Positions 53,136-63,498 are shown, numbered from the stretch's first letter. The stretch: DNA of 64,000 nt from Pseudoalteromonas luteoviolacea DSM 6061 (GCF_001625655.1 NZ_AUYB01000102.1:62001-126000), one strand, 5' to 3'. Numbers and translations are program-made. Notes: generated by a model from the sequence alone, not told the origin.

Positions 53136-55349
53136 ATGCGTACGAAAACATTAACCTTGGCAGCAATCGTCAGTATGGCGTTTTGTGGCACCGCAATGGC
53201 ATCACCGTCTGCAACTCACATTAAAACTAATCAATTTTGGTGGCCTGAACAGCTCGACTTAAGCCCACTAAGACAGCACGGGATTAAGTCAAACCCCTAC
53301 GGTGAAGATTTTGACTATCGCAATGAATTTATCAAACTTGATTTAGAAAAAGTCAAAGCGGATATCAAATCCACTTTAACTAATTCTCAAGACTGGTGGC
53401 CCGCCGACTGGGGGCACTACGGACCATTAATGATCCGTATGGCATGGCACAGTGCAGGCGTGTACCGAGTTCATGACGGTCGAGGTGGTGCAGCAGGTGG
53501 TCAACAAAGATTCAACCCTTTAAACAGCTGGCCAGACAATGCCAATTTAGATAAAGCGAGGCGCCTACTTTGGCCCGTCAAGCAAAAATATGGTAAACAG
53601 TTATCTTGGGCAGACCTTATGGTGCTTGCAGGCAATGTTTCGCTCGAGTCTATGGGCTTCAAAACCTTTGGGTTTGCTGGTGGACGAAGTGATGACTGGG
53701 AGCCTGATCTTGTATACTGGGGTCCAGAAACGACTTTTTTGGCAGATAAGAGAAGAGACAAAAAAGGAAAGTTAAAAGGCCCATTAGCAGCGGTTGAAAT
53801 GGGCTTGATTTATGTAAACCCACAAGGCCCACATGGCAAACCTGACCCGTTGCTTGCTGCAAAAGACATTCGTTTATCATTTGGCCGTATGGCAATGAAT
53901 GACGAGGAAATAGTCGCACTCATTGCTGGTGGCCATACTTTTGGCAAGGCACACGGTGCCAAAAAGCCAAATAACTGTATCGGAAAAGAGCCCGCGGCAG
54001 CACCAACTGAGCAACAAGGGTTCGGGTGGAAAAATACCTGTGGCAGTGGCAAAGGAGCCGATACGAGTACCAGTGGTTTCGAAGGTGCTTGGACCGTTAC
54101 CCCCACGCGCTGGTCAACAAACTATCTCGACAATCTAATGAACTTCAACTGGGTGCAAACCAAAAGTCCTGCTGGTGCGATTCAGTGGATCCCAGATAAC
54201 CCTGCAGCTGCAAATCTAGTACCTGATGCCCACATTAAAAACAAACGCAGCGCGCCAATTATGTTTACAACTGACTTAGCACTAAAAGAAGATGCGGCGT
54301 TTCGTAAAATTGTGGAGCGCTTTAGAGCTGATCCACAAGAGTATGAATTGGCGTTTGCAAAAGCATGGTTTAAGTTAACGCACCGGGATATGGGCCCCCG
54401 AGCTCGCTACCTTGGCAATGATATCCCAAAAGAGGTTCTCTTATGGCAAGATCCATTGCCAGAATCAACGGGCGAGCCCATCTCTTTAACGGATATTAAA
54501 AAGCTAAAGCAAGCAATTAATAAGACAGGGCTCAGTGATGCCGACTTAATCGAAACCGCGTGGGCTTCTGCATCAAGCCACCGAGTAACAGATATGCGTG
54601 GTGGTGCGAATGGAGCAAGAATTCAGTTGGCCCCGCAAAATACATGGGCAGTCAATAACCCTGCACAATTGAGCTCAGTATTGAGGCAGCTTACGCGGGT
54701 TAAGAATAAGTTCAATAAACACGCTAAACGCAAAGTATCACTTGCAGATCTCATCGTTTTAGGCGGCGCTAGCGGACTTGAAAATGCTGCAGCAAAAGCC
54801 GGTTTCAAAATATCTGTGCCTTTTGCTCCGGGAAGAACCGACGCCAGTCAAGTGCAGACTGATGTGAAATCTTTCAGCTACTTAGAACCAAAAGCAGACG
54901 CATTCAGAAACTATTACAATGAAGATGCCTTCATGTCTCCAACAAAGATGTTGGTAGATAAAGCCAATATGCTTGGACTATCTGTACCAGAAATGACAGT
55001 TTTAATGGGTGGCATGCGCGTACTTGGTACCAACACTGACAACTCACAAACAGGAGTACTGACTCATACTCCTGGGCAGCTAAACAATGCGTTTTTCATC
55101 AACTTACTGGATATGAAAACAAAGTGGAAAAAGTCTAACACCCAAGCAGGCATTTATATTGGGCTGGACAGAAAGTCGGGCAAGCAGCAGTGGCAAGCGA
55201 GCTCTGTCGATTTGATTTTTGGATCCAACTCTGAATTACGAGCGATCTCTGAAGTTTACGCATCTGAAGATGCACAGCAGAAGTTTGTTGATGACTTTAT
55301 CAAAGTATGGGTAAAGGTCATGCGTTTGGATAGGTTTGATTTACGATAA
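53136..55349 (+). CDS. katG: Exported catalase-peroxidase
   Basis: A 737-residue haem enzyme that removes hydrogen peroxide by catalase and peroxidase reactions. Distal-site Arg101, Trp104 and His105 are in IRMAWHSAG; the Tyr and Met of the Trp-Tyr-Met adduct are in [10 protein letters not shown] and RMAMND; the proximal His is in [11 protein letters not shown]. The C-terminal half repeats the fold without the haem site, as usual. Unlike typical cytoplasmic KatG, it starts with a signal peptide ([18 protein letters not shown], cleavage after AMA), so it is probably periplasmic, like KatP. It is divergent from oxyR and closed by a strong terminator. Confidence 0.95.
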   Translation: MRTKTLTLAAIVSMAFCGTAMASPSATHIKTNQFWWPEQLDLSPLRQHGIKSNPYGEDFDYRNEFIKLDLEKVKADIKSTLTNSQDWWPADWGHYGPLMIRMAWHSAGVYRVHDGRGGAAGGQQRFNPLNSWPDNANLDKARRLLWPVKQKYGKQLSWADLMVLAGNVSLESMGFKTFGFAGGRSDDWEPDLVYWGPETTFLADKRRDKKGKLKGPLAAVEMGLIYVNPQGPHGKPDPLLAAKDIRLSFGRMAMNDEEIVALIAGGHTFGKAHGAKKPNNCIGKEPAAAPTEQQGFGWKNTCGSGKGADTSTSGFEGAWTVTPTRWSTNYLDNLMNFNWVQTKSPAGAIQWIPDNPAAANLVPDAHIKNKRSAPIMFTTDLALKEDAAFRKIVERFRADPQEYELAFAKAWFKLTHRDMGPRARYLGNDIPKEVLLWQDPLPESTGEPISLTDIKKLKQAINKTGLSDADLIETAWASASSHRVTDMRGGANGARIQLAPQNTWAVNNPAQLSSVLRQLTRVKNKFNKHAKRKVSLADLIVLGGASGLENAAAKAGFKISVPFAPGRTDASQVQTDVKSFSYLEPKADAFRNYYNEDAFMSPTKMLVDKANMLGLSVPEMTVLMGGMRVLGTNTDNSQTGVLTHTPGQLNNAFFINLLDMKTKWKKSNTQAGIYIGLDRKSGKQQWQASSVDLIFGSNSELRAISEVYASEDAQQKFVDDFIKVWVKVMRLDRFDLR

Positions 55350-55358
55350 AACGACACT

Positions 55359-55383
55359 AAAAAGCCGCTAACCGCGGCTTTTT
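55359..55383. terminator. Terminator between katG and the SpoU methyltransferase gene
   Basis: AAAAAGCCGC and GCGGCTTTTT pair perfectly around a 5-base loop, with the A and T arms allowing it to work on both strands. Confidence 0.95.
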
Positions 55384-55408
55384 AAATCTGCAATAATGAA
55401 AAAGCACT

Positions 55409-55912
55409 TTAGCCGACAGTCAGGCGATTGTTTGTATCCCTACTTGTAAGTACCTGTTGGGAATCAAAAGATGCTGTACGTTTTGCCATTCGGTCATATA
55501 AAAGTACATTTACAGTTGCGGCAAGATTCATACACCCAGTTGTTGGCACGTAAACAACCGCATCAGCTACATCAACAATACTTTGCGGCAAGCTGCCATC
55601 TTCAGGACCGAATACATAAAGAGCATCCTCCGGATGTTTAAACTCAGGCAGGGGGATTGCACCTTCTACTAACTCAACACACACAAGGGCTCTATTGGAA
55701 GTTTTTAATACCTTAAAGTCATCCACTTGTTCAATAGGGATATTATCGGCAATATTTTTTGTGTCTGTGTGATACTTTGCCGCTTTTGCATATCTATTTC
55801 CACTGAAATACACAGCTTGCGCACCATAACACCCCGCAGCACGTAAAACTCCACCTACATTGGTTGGTGACTTCGGATTAACCAGACCAATTGCCGAGTA
55901 AGACTCACTCAT
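55409..55912 (-). CDS. SpoU/TrmH family RNA 2'-O-methyltransferase
   Basis: A 167-residue SPOUT methyltransferase of the TrmH type that would 2'-O-methylate a tRNA or rRNA nucleotide with S-adenosylmethionine. The three motifs are visible: SPTNVGGVLRAAG (motif 1), LYVFGPEDGSLP (motif 2) and VVYVPTTGCMNLAATVNVLLY (motif 3, knot). The ATG at 55912 is chosen because the family sequence starts there; the longer in-frame form to 55951 lacks support. The target site cannot be told. Confidence 0.92.
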   Translation of the reverse strand: MSESYSAIGLVNPKSPTNVGGVLRAAGCYGAQAVYFSGNRYAKAAKYHTDTKNIADNIPIEQVDDFKVLKTSNRALVCVELVEGAIPLPEFKHPEDALYVFGPEDGSLPQSIVDVADAVVYVPTTGCMNLAATVNVLLYDRMAKRTASFDSQQVLTSRDTNNRLTVG

Positions 55913-56282
55913 ATTTTTAACTCTCAATGTGCTGGCAGCAAATACCACCAAAAATTTTCGACGGGCGATTGTATCACGCGCGGAATATAGTGCCAGTTAG
56001 GCCAGAAAGTCGACCTCGACACATAGTGTAACAAATGGAAATTTCACCTCCATCGTCACCGATATTTATCGTCCTTCAAATTATTGATTAAAAAGAAAGT
56101 ATATAAAACAACTTTCTAAGAAAATTAATTGAAAAATAAGTAATAAGATATGTCTTAACTATCGCCTGTTACAAACTAAAAATTTCTATTGAATGTAACA
56201 GCTTATGTATATCTATTGATTCTAAATTTTTGATTCGCTAGCTTTGTAAAGGTGCACTTTTGTACAAATCAAGGAGATACTA
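55913..56282. other. Upstream region of the double-glycine peptide gene
   Basis: About 370 bases, strongly AT-rich after 56080. No gene. A weak promoter-like TTGATT with TAGCTT 17 bases later sits just before the peptide gene. No operator known to me is visible. Confidence 0.5.
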
Positions 56283-56447
56283 ATGAAACTTAAAATGAAG
56301 AAAAACACAATAAAACATCTATCTAACAAACGTTCATTAAACCTAGATGTTACCCCAAACATCGCAGGTGGTAAGCCTCTCATTGAAACACGTGCAGCTT
56401 GTCACTCTGAATGGGCTTGTACACACCCACAGGCTTGCTTGTCTTAA
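56283..56447 (+). CDS. Putative double-glycine-leader precursor peptide (RiPP-like)
   Basis: A 54-residue peptide with a very good ribosome site (AAGGAG, 6 bases before the ATG) and its own terminator. Residues 1-30 form a basic leader with helical LSNKRSLNLDVTPNIAGG, ending in a double-glycine cleavage site typical of peptides exported by C39-peptidase ABC transporters. The remaining 24-residue core is rich in Thr/Ser/Cys and ends with a six-residue periodicity, C-HSEWA-C-THPQA-C-LS: Cys40, Cys46 and Cys52 evenly spaced, each after Ala. Such cores suit lanthipeptide, sactipeptide or disulfide-bonded bacteriocin-like products. No lanthionine synthase, radical-SAM enzyme or exporter lies nearby, so maturation genes, if any, are elsewhere. 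Function inferred. Confidence 0.75.
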   Translation: MKLKMKKNTIKHLSNKRSLNLDVTPNIAGGKPLIETRAACHSEWACTHPQACLS

Positions 56448-56463
56448 TTTTAATGACTCGCTC

Positions 56464-56493
56464 AAGCGACCTTATAAACCTATGAGGTCGCTT
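56464..56493 (+). terminator. Terminator of the peptide gene
   Basis: AAGCGACCT and AGGTCGCTT form a perfect 9-bp stem with a 12-base loop, 16 bases after the stop codon. The remainder of the stretch to 56798 has no supported gene. Confidence 0.8.
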
Positions 56494-56798
56494 TAATATG
56501 TGTTGTCACTACCTGCGAATTTTGCTCGTATTGCACTTATCAAAATGTATGTTCCAGCAGTCATTCATCCGTATAAAAACCCGACGTGCTACATTAGCGC
56601 CAAAAAGGCCGTACTAACCGACATAAAACAACGCTTAAATGCACAGGACAAACCAAACAGGTTCTATTTATCATTATTCCTCATGCGTTCAAGCAGCGTT
56701 TGTAAATTAAACGGACTAGTTTCATGTTTAATAAACTAGATAGCTGACTTAACGACCGTTGTGCTCAATCAGTTCCACAATGTCAATCACAAGAGTAA

Positions 56799-57254
56799 TT
56801 AATACTCTGTTTTCGAGTTGTATTTTACAAACAACAAAGTTTCATGGTCGTATATATCGTTACACCAATGATGCTTGCTCAATATCAGGTCGGGCACATC
56901 GTCACGCTCTATCACTTGTTTAAAACCAAATTTCTGATAAAACTTTGCTAAGTGTGCAAATGGCAAACAATATACATGTTTGAACTGGGAGGCATTTTCA
57001 ACTAAAAATGCGAACAACTTGGCAGCCACGCCAGCGCCTCTAAAATCTGGGTTGACATACATCCCCCCCAACTCAGCATGAAACTCAGAAATAGTTTGAA
57101 CACGGCCCACGCCAATTTTCTGGCCATCAATCATTGCAATCGCTATCAAATCAGATTCTAAACTAGACAATTTAAAACCGATTCTCTGGTATTGCTCATT
57201 TACCCAGTGTATTTCTTCTTTCTTCGCTTTTCTTATTGTTACTTCACCATTCAT
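56799..57254 (-). CDS. GNAT family N-acetyltransferase
   Basis: A 151-residue acetyltransferase with the start GEVTIRKAKKEEIHWVNEQY and the acetyl-CoA loop LGGMYVNPDFRGAGVAAKL. It then has the end-motif LAKFYQKFGFKQV. The ATG at 57254 has GGAG 9 bases upstream; a TTG at 57269 is in frame but sits within that region. The layout NEQYQRIGFKLS resembles the ArgA/YjaB-like GNATs of broad unknown substrate. It is monocistronic. Confidence 0.88.
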   Translation of the reverse strand: MNGEVTIRKAKKEEIHWVNEQYQRIGFKLSSLESDLIAIAMIDGQKIGVGRVQTISEFHAELGGMYVNPDFRGAGVAAKLFAFLVENASQFKHVYCLPFAHLAKFYQKFGFKQVIERDDVPDLILSKHHWCNDIYDHETLLFVKYNSKTEY

Positions 57255-57269
57255 TCTAGACAGCTCCAA

Positions 57270-57649
57270 AGAGTACTCCCTACAATTTAAATATCATACA
57301 CTTATAGCAATTACTAGCCATACAAGACCGGTGTTGATTTGCCGCCCTGAACAATAACTACTCTGAGTATCAAATTCCGTGTAGCTCATGACAAATTTCA
57401 GCTTTTTACTCAAACTTCGATACACACTGTTCATGTTGAAAAACATCCATAAAAAGGAATTAAAATATTGTTATTTAAAGTTTTTAACACCTGTTAAAAC
57501 AATACAAAAACTACCAATTCAGAGCCCAACTGAGCTTTGTCCAATACATATTTCATCAATAATGAAACGCATTGTTATTTAGCTTCTATACTTGTTGTCA
57601 GGACTTTTGATATTTCTCGCTACACCAGCGTCTTAAGGGAACTTTGAAC
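57270..57649. other. Spacer before the PAS chemoreceptor gene
   Basis: About 380 bases without a supported gene, AT-rich from 57420 to 57600. It must hold the divergent promoters for the GNAT and the chemoreceptor. No sigma-28-like promoter could be picked out with confidence. Confidence 0.5.
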
Positions 57650-60600
57650 ATGGTTAACTCTGCCCGATTCAATTTTTTATCTACGCTACAATCCAAGCTT
57701 ATTGCGGCTTTTTCTGCGGTAATGGTTACATTGGCCATTATTGGCTTAATTTCATTCTTTGCTTTAAAAACAGCCTCGGACGGCTTCAAAGACTATCGCG
57801 AACTAGCGCGTGACAGCAACCTAGCAGGCATATTGCAATCAAATATGCTGATGGTTCGTATGAATGTGAAAGATTTCTTATTAACCGGTAGCGACAAGGA
57901 TATAAACCAGTACAACCAATATTTTGTTGAGGTAGAGAAGTTACTTAATGATGCAACTCGAGAAATCAACAAACCCGAACGTGCTGCAATGGTAGAGGAA
58001 CTCATAAAAGAAATTACTCAGTACAATCAGACCTTTGAAATTATTAAAGGCTATCGAGTGCAAAGAGATGAGCTCGTCAATGGACAGCTCAATGTATTGG
58101 GCCCTCAAATGGAGCGAGAGCTCACTAAGCTTATGTATCAAGCATCTGAAGACAGTAACACTCAGCTCGCTTATTTGACTGGCGTTGCTATGCGAAATCT
58201 ACTTCTGGGTCGTTTGTACGTTATTAAGTACTTGGAGAGTAACGATGAAAGTGCTGATCAGCGAGTTAGGCAGGAATTCTCACAATTTGAAGAACAGATG
58301 GATCGCATTGAGCTGTTGACAAATTCTAACTCCAGCAGACAAATGATTAACCAAATCAGAAATATGGAATCTGAGTACAAAATAGCTTATCAGAGCGTTC
58401 ACGATATTATCGTCGACAGAAATGATAAAGTCGCCAACACACTTGATGTCATTGGGCCTCAGTTCGCAAAGTTAGTGGATAACTTAAAGCTCTCGGTTAA
58501 ATCTGATCAAGACACACTAGGACCTAGGTTAAAAGCTGACAATGAATTCGCAATAAATAAAATTTTAGTTACCTTTGCCATTGCCCTGTTATTGAGCGGA
58601 TGCGTAGTCTTTATCCTAACCCGCTCTGTTATGGCGCAGTTAGGTAAAGACCCCAACGAACTTGAGCAGATTGCCATAGCGATTGCCCGCGGTGACTTAG
58701 ATGAAAAGTATGATGAAAGCGCACCAAAAGGGGTGTTTAAATCAATGCTTTCAATGCGTGATAGTTTGAGACTTGGCAAGGAAAAAGAGCAAGAAGAGAA
58801 GCGCATAGCGAGTGCCAATGCGCGAATTAAAAGCGCTCTAGATAATGCCAGTGCCTGTGTCATGATTGCCAACAAAAAAGGCCAAGTTATCTATCTAAAT
58901 GATGCTATCAACTCGATGTTTAAAGAAGCAAGCCAAGATATTTGTCAAGTACACCCAAGCTTTGACTACAGCAGCATTCTAAACGCGCCTTTAAGCATGC
59001 AGCTACCAACTTTTTCGGAGGTTGAAAATCAAGTTCAGAAATTATCCAGCACCTTTGAAAGCGAACTGGAAATAGCAGGAAGAACATTTGCATTGGTCGC
59101 AAGCCCTGTTGTTGTTGATGGTCAAACAGTTGGCCTGGTATATGAATGGGAAGATAAAACTCAGTGGTTAGCAAATGAAAAAGAAAAGGCTCGAGTAGCA
59201 TCTGAAAATGCCCGTGTGAAGTACGCATTGGATGGCTCATCAGGTCAAGTAATGATCACTGATGATAATTACCAAATTATCTACTTAAATGCAGCGCTTG
59301 AGCAGATGTTCGCAAATGCAGAACGGGACATCACCAAAGCCCTTCCTGAATTTGACCCAACTGGATTAAAAAATCAGCCACTCGCGCGCAACTTTGAGCA
59401 CTTTTCTGAACTGTTGGTAGAATACGACACACTAGTTACAAGCCACGAAAGTGAGTTTGTTGTGGCTGGAAGAACATTCTCTATTGTCGCGAGTCCAGTT
59501 AATGTTGAGGGTAAACGAGTTGGTACTGTAATCGAGTGGCAGGACAAAACAGAGTGGCTCGCGCTAGAACTAGAAAAGTCACGGATTGCCTCAGAAAATG
59601 CACGCGTGAAATATGCATTAGACAGTGTCTCTGGCAATGTAATGATTGCCGATCCTGATTTGAATATCATCTATGCCAATAATGCATTACAAAAAATGAT
59701 GGCAGAGTCTGAGCATGACATTCGTCGACACGTTGGCTCCTTTAGCTCAACAGAACTTATTGGCTTTGCAATTCAAGACTTTTACTTGGAGCCCGAGCAA
59801 CAAAAACTAGTCTTTGATAACTTAGACGACACCCTGAGAAGGGTTGAAAATATCGGTGACAAAGTGTTTGGATTGACAGCGAATCCAATTGAGGTTGAAG
59901 GTGAACGCATAGGGACAGTACTTGAATGGGTTGATCGTACCGCAGAAGTCAATATCGAAAAAGAAATTGACCAAATTGTTCAAGCGGCATCTCAAGGCGA
60001 TCTCAGTAAAAAAATTGACCCCACAGGCAAGTCCGGATTCTTTGGCAACCTAAGTCAGGGTTTGAATGGCCTATTGGACACTGTAGAGGTAGCCCTTGAT
60101 GATGTGATGCAAATGTTAGGTTCCCTTGCCCATGGCGACTTATCAAAACGTATCACAAATGAGTACCAAGGCAAATTTGGCCGACTCAAAGAAGACACCA
60201 ACGCGACAGCTGATAAGCTGACAGAAATTATTTCCAGTATTCGCTCTTCAGCAGGGAGTATTTCTCAAAGTGCCAACGAAATTGCACAGGGGAATATGGA
60301 CCTCAGTCAACGTACTGAAGAGCAAGCATCTAGCCTCGAAGAAACATCGGCCAGTATGGACGCCATGACAGATAGTGTGAAACAAAGCAGCAAACGTGCT
60401 GAAAATGCCAATGAGCTATCTATGGAAGCCGAACAACGCGCTGAACAAGGTGGACAAGTTGTCAATTTAGCTGTCACAGCCATGAAGGAAATCAGTGATT
60501 CAAGCAAAGAAATTTCTGAAATCATCGGCGTCATTGACGAGATTGCTTTTCAAACCAACTTATTGGCGCTCAATGCTGCTGTCGAAGCTGCAAGAGCTGG

Positions 60601-61033
60601 AGAGCAAGGAAGGGGCTTTGCTGTCGTTGCTGGCGAAGTAAGAAATCTTGCCCAACGCTCCTCAGAGGCGGCAAAAGAAATCAAAGAGCTCATCCGAGAC
60701 AGTCAAACAAAAGTAGAAGAAGGCACTTCTTTGGTCAATAAATCTGGGGAAACCCTCTTAGAGATCGTAGAGTCGACTTCAAAAGTTCGCGCAATGATGC
60801 AAGAACTGGCTGTTTCTGCTCGCCAACAGTCTGAGGGGATTGTCCAAGTCAACAGTGCAGTTACCCAAATGGACGAAATGACACAGCAAAACGCTGCACT
60901 AGTGGAAGAAGCGTCTGCTGCTGGACAGTCAATGGCTGATCAAGCCAATAATATGAATCGCACAATGGACTTTTTCACTTTAGACAAAAGCAGTGTCAGC
61001 AATGCAAAGGGGCTGGCACATATCGCTTCATAA
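57650..61033 (+). CDS. Methyl-accepting chemotaxis protein with three tandem PAS domains
   Basis: An 1127-residue chemoreceptor. It has a transmembrane helix (about 18-40), a long helical periplasmic module (about 45-295, HBM/4HB-like), a second helix (about 302-322), HAMP, then three related PAS modules at about 385-505, 515-640 and 640-770. Each begins [18 protein letters not shown] or similar and ends with an EWxDKT motif. A second HAMP-like linker leads to the MCP domain with [34 protein letters not shown]. The ATG at 57650 has AAGGGA 9 bases upstream; a TTG at 57644 is too close to it. No C-terminal CheR-binding pentapeptide is seen. Confidence 0.92.
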   Translation: MVNSARFNFLSTLQSKLIAAFSAVMVTLAIIGLISFFALKTASDGFKDYRELARDSNLAGILQSNMLMVRMNVKDFLLTGSDKDINQYNQYFVEVEKLLNDATREINKPERAAMVEELIKEITQYNQTFEIIKGYRVQRDELVNGQLNVLGPQMERELTKLMYQASEDSNTQLAYLTGVAMRNLLLGRLYVIKYLESNDESADQRVRQEFSQFEEQMDRIELLTNSNSSRQMINQIRNMESEYKIAYQSVHDIIVDRNDKVANTLDVIGPQFAKLVDNLKLSVKSDQDTLGPRLKADNEFAINKILVTFAIALLLSGCVVFILTRSVMAQLGKDPNELEQIAIAIARGDLDEKYDESAPKGVFKSMLSMRDSLRLGKEKEQEEKRIASANARIKSALDNASACVMIANKKGQVIYLNDAINSMFKEASQDICQVHPSFDYSSILNAPLSMQLPTFSEVENQVQKLSSTFESELEIAGRTFALVASPVVVDGQTVGLVYEWEDKTQWLANEKEKARVASENARVKYALDGSSGQVMITDDNYQIIYLNAALEQMFANAERDITKALPEFDPTGLKNQPLARNFEHFSELLVEYDTLVTSHESEFVVAGRTFSIVASPVNVEGKRVGTVIEWQDKTEWLALELEKSRIASENARVKYALDSVSGNVMIADPDLNIIYANNALQKMMAESEHDIRRHVGSFSSTELIGFAIQDFYLEPEQQKLVFDNLDDTLRRVENIGDKVFGLTANPIEVEGERIGTVLEWVDRTAEVNIEKEIDQIVQAASQGDLSKKIDPTGKSGFFGNLSQGLNGLLDTVEVALDDVMQMLGSLAHGDLSKRITNEYQGKFGRLKEDTNATADKLTEIISSIRSSAGSISQSANEIAQGNMDLSQRTEEQASSLEETSASMDAMTDSVKQSSKRAENANELSMEAEQRAEQGGQVVNLAVTAMKEISDSSKEISEIIGVIDEIAFQTNLLALNAAVEAARAGEQGRGFAVVAGEVRNLAQRSSEAAKEIKELIRDSQTKVEEGTSLVNKSGETLLEIVESTSKVRAMMQELAVSARQQSEGIVQVNSAVTQMDEMTQQNAALVEEASAAGQSMADQANNMNRTMDFFTLDKSSVSNAKGLAHIAS

Positions 61034-61041
61034 TTAAACCC

Positions 61042-61075
61042 ACCCGCAGCCATAATATTTGCTGCGGGTATTTTA
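61042..61075 (+). terminator. Terminator of the PAS chemoreceptor gene
   Basis: ACCCGCAGC and GCTGCGGGT form a perfect 9-bp stem with a 10-base loop, followed by ATTTTA, 8 bases after the stop codon. Confidence 0.9.
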
Positions 61076-61110
61076 CTTAAAGTCATTCACTTAAATCTGA
61101 TGAAATTCAA

Positions 61111-61119
61111 CCCCCCCCC
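61111..61119. repeat. Nine-cytosine homopolymer upstream of the MerR-type promoter
   Basis: A run of nine C residues ends 2 bases before the -35 element of the MerR-methyltransferase gene, in otherwise AT-rich DNA. It is long enough for polymerase slippage. Confidence 0.9.
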
Positions 61120-61121
61120 TC

Positions 61122-61156
61122 TTGACCTGTCTATTACTTCATAGTCTACAGTGTAG
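61122..61156 (+). promoter_or_regulatory. MerR-type promoter with 19-base spacer
   Basis: TTGACC (-35, 61122-61127) and TACAGT (-10, 61147-61152) are separated by exactly 19 bases, the overlong spacing remodelled by MerR-family activators; the same -10 is used at the BmrR promoter. The spacer holds the inverted repeat CTAT-tacttc-ATAG, and the -10 is centred in CTACAGTGTAG. It precedes the MerR-like gene by 26 bases, so the gene is probably autoactivated. Confidence 0.75.
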
Positions 61157-61182
61157 GTAGTGTTATACCGTATAAGCGCAAA

Positions 61183-62349
61183 ATGTTTAAAATTTCTGAA
61201 CTCGCAAAACTAGTGGGAATGTCTCGCACCGCTCTACTCTACTATAAGAAACAAGGTCTCATTTCAAGTAAACGGCTCGAAAATGGATATAGAATTTATA
61301 CACAAAAAGAACTTCAACGAGTACGTTTAATTCAACAACTGCTTGCTGGTGGATTGACACTCAGTGAATGCAAAGCGTGCATTGATACTAAAATAGACAG
61401 GCAACTATTGAAAAGCCGATTATCCGCGCTCGATACAGAGATTAAAATAAAGCAGCAGTCTCGAAATTTACTTTCAGCGATGCTTGGTGAAGGAGAATTA
61501 AAAACTTGGCACGAAGAGCTAAATAAAATTGCACCCGATGCTCACCTAGATTGGTTAATAAAACAGGGGTTTGATGAAAAGGAGGCACTAAAACTTAAAT
61601 GGCTTTCAAAAGACATTAACGTGCATGATACTTATATATCGGACTTTATGGAGGCTATTCAACCACTTGAACTCTGGGCACCAGGAAGTCGGGAAGATAC
61701 GCTTGAAGCGCTTAAAAACGTACCTAAATCTATTGCTAGCATTCTGGAAATCGGATGTGGTAAAGGCCATGCAACGCAAACACTGGCAACACACAGCGCT
61801 GCTCACATTACCGCAGTCGACAGCGAACAATCAGCGCTCAATGTTCTGCAAGAAAACTTTGAGCGATTGGGTCTGTCAGAACGACTGACTATCGATTGTA
61901 TCAGTATGACTACACTTGAATATCCAATTGAAAGTTTTGACCTAATCTGGGCTGAAGGCAGTGCGTACATTATGGGCGTTATAAATGCGCTGCGCAGCTG
62001 GAAACCTCTGCTTTCCAAACAAGGTATGCTGGTATTTAGCGACTTAGTTTGGTACACAAATTCTCCAAGTAAGAGGGTAAAAGCATTTTGGTTGCAGGAA
62101 TACCCAGATATGAAAACAGTTTCCGAACGAGCAATTCAAATCAAAGAGTCTGGATACCGATTAGTTGACCACTTCCCACAAAGCGAACTGGCTTGGAAAA
62201 ACTACTATGGACCACTGGAACGTCGAGTAAAAGTCCTCAAAAGTAATGGCAAGAAATCGAAGGCACTTCAAAACTTAGAATTTGAAATTGAGATTAGTAA
62301 ACAGAATAAAAATAGCTTTGGATATCACTTCTTTGTTTTATCCAAATAG
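61183..62349 (+). CDS. MerR-type regulator fused to a class I SAM methyltransferase
   Basis: A 388-residue two-part protein. Residues 1-70 are a MerR winged helix-turn-helix (FKISELAKLVGMSRTALLYYKKQGL), followed by a coiled dimer helix (to about 115). After a linker with the antibiotic-methylase-like GFDEKEALKLKWLSKD, a class I methyltransferase domain starts near residue 175 with the SAM-binding motif ILEIGCGKGHA (about 187-197), then ITAVDSEQ and FDLIWAEGSAYIMG, and a C-terminal part to 388. The methyltransferase may supply the ligand sensor or act on it. The promoter before it is of the MerR-controlled type, which suggests autoregulation. The substrate is unknown. Confidence 0.9.
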   Translation: MFKISELAKLVGMSRTALLYYKKQGLISSKRLENGYRIYTQKELQRVRLIQQLLAGGLTLSECKACIDTKIDRQLLKSRLSALDTEIKIKQQSRNLLSAMLGEGELKTWHEELNKIAPDAHLDWLIKQGFDEKEALKLKWLSKDINVHDTYISDFMEAIQPLELWAPGSREDTLEALKNVPKSIASILEIGCGKGHATQTLATHSAAHITAVDSEQSALNVLQENFERLGLSERLTIDCISMTTLEYPIESFDLIWAEGSAYIMGVINALRSWKPLLSKQGMLVFSDLVWYTNSPSKRVKAFWLQEYPDMKTVSERAIQIKESGYRLVDHFPQSELAWKNYYGPLERRVKVLKSNGKKSKALQNLEFEIEISKQNKNSFGYHFFVLSK

Positions 62350-62628
62350 TGAGAAACCCACATACAAGAGGTTGAAAGCTCGTCAGGTATAAGCGTCCCC
62401 TTAAAAATTAATAAATTAATTTAGAATCAAAAAAAGGTTAATAAAGTGATATATTTGAGCGTAGATCATACACACAAAATGAATACTTTAATTTCCTAGC
62501 TGGCCGATTTTACAACAAAGCGTTTAAATATACCGAAAAAGTATAATATAATGGTCGAATATGGAGTCAAAAGCTCATTAATATACGTTAAAAATTCACT
62601 ATAAACACATGATTAAAAGGGAAACTTC

Positions 62629-62976
62629 GTGAGAAAATTAAGTTCTATCTTATCATTAGTAATGATACTTTTTAGTACCGATGCCTTCTCAGCAAGTCAC
62701 GTCTACAATGCAAAAATAACCTCTTTGTATTGTGGTTACATCGGGACGACTGAAAATTGCTCGATTAAATTTGATAAGCCAATCTTGCAAAAAGATGCCT
62801 GCCACACGAGCGCAGAAAGAATGCACTTTAAAGTAAATACAGATTTAGGTAAAGCGCTTCTAGCATTGGCTCTTGCAGCCCAAGCTTCTAAGAAAAACGT
62901 TGATGTTTTCAGCACTGGACAATGCACAATCGCACCCAACATTGTTGATGTAAACTGGATTGAAATTAAAGGTTAA
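62629..62976 (+). CDS. Small secreted protein with four cysteines
   Basis: A 115-residue protein starting at GTG (AAGGGA 8 bases upstream). The signal peptide cleaves after DAFSA or thereabouts. The mature 95 residues carry four cysteines (LYCGYIG, ENCSIKF, KDACHTS, GQCTIAP), likely two disulfides. I do not recognise the family. No neighbours within 250 bases. It may be a periplasmic or released protein; function unknown. Confidence 0.75.
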   Translation: MRKLSSILSLVMILFSTDAFSASHVYNAKITSLYCGYIGTTENCSIKFDKPILQKDACHTSAERMHFKVNTDLGKALLALALAAQASKKNVDVFSTGQCTIAPNIVDVNWIEIKG

Positions 62977-63498
62977 ATTAAAACCATAGAAAAATTTTAA
63001 GTGAGTAATGTTTGCTTTTTAAACTCGATACAGTATAAGTTTTTTTAGAAAATATTTTACTGCTCAAAAAGCAATCAAATTAAGATTGGAAATATATTAT
63101 ATAACCACTACTCACTTAAAATTGACTATATATTTATATGTACACATAATTTGAGGCAACATCTAGGTTAATTGTCACAACATCTAAATGAATAGTTTTT
63201 GAACAATTTTTTCATTCACCTTTTCTTCAATATCACACCATTTTTAGCTCTGTCTATCAGTGTCGTCCGGTGGTATTTATCCTACAGACCTTTGATGTTA
63301 TGAGCTTAGATAAACTGATAGACATGTGCTCAAGTATCTAAATTCGATTGCCGTGATATGGCAGAGCACTAAATCATACTTTGTACAAAAGTCACTTCTT
63401 GATCATCAACTAACACGATTCGTTACGCTTATGAGAGAATTTATAAAATACAATGTTAACATAGGTAATAATATTATTAATGTTGGTACTCAAGTAAA
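62977..63498. other. AT-rich stretch without a supported gene
   Basis: About 520 bases. A 62-codon plus-strand frame at 63326-63514 lacks a ribosome site and a recognisable sequence. I see no RNA gene or repeat. Confidence 0.5.

Noticed and set aside
56500..56739. 79-codon frame after the double-glycine peptide as its immunity or modification gene
   Set aside because: Starts at TTG without a ribosome site, lies beyond the peptide terminator, and has no recognisable domain.
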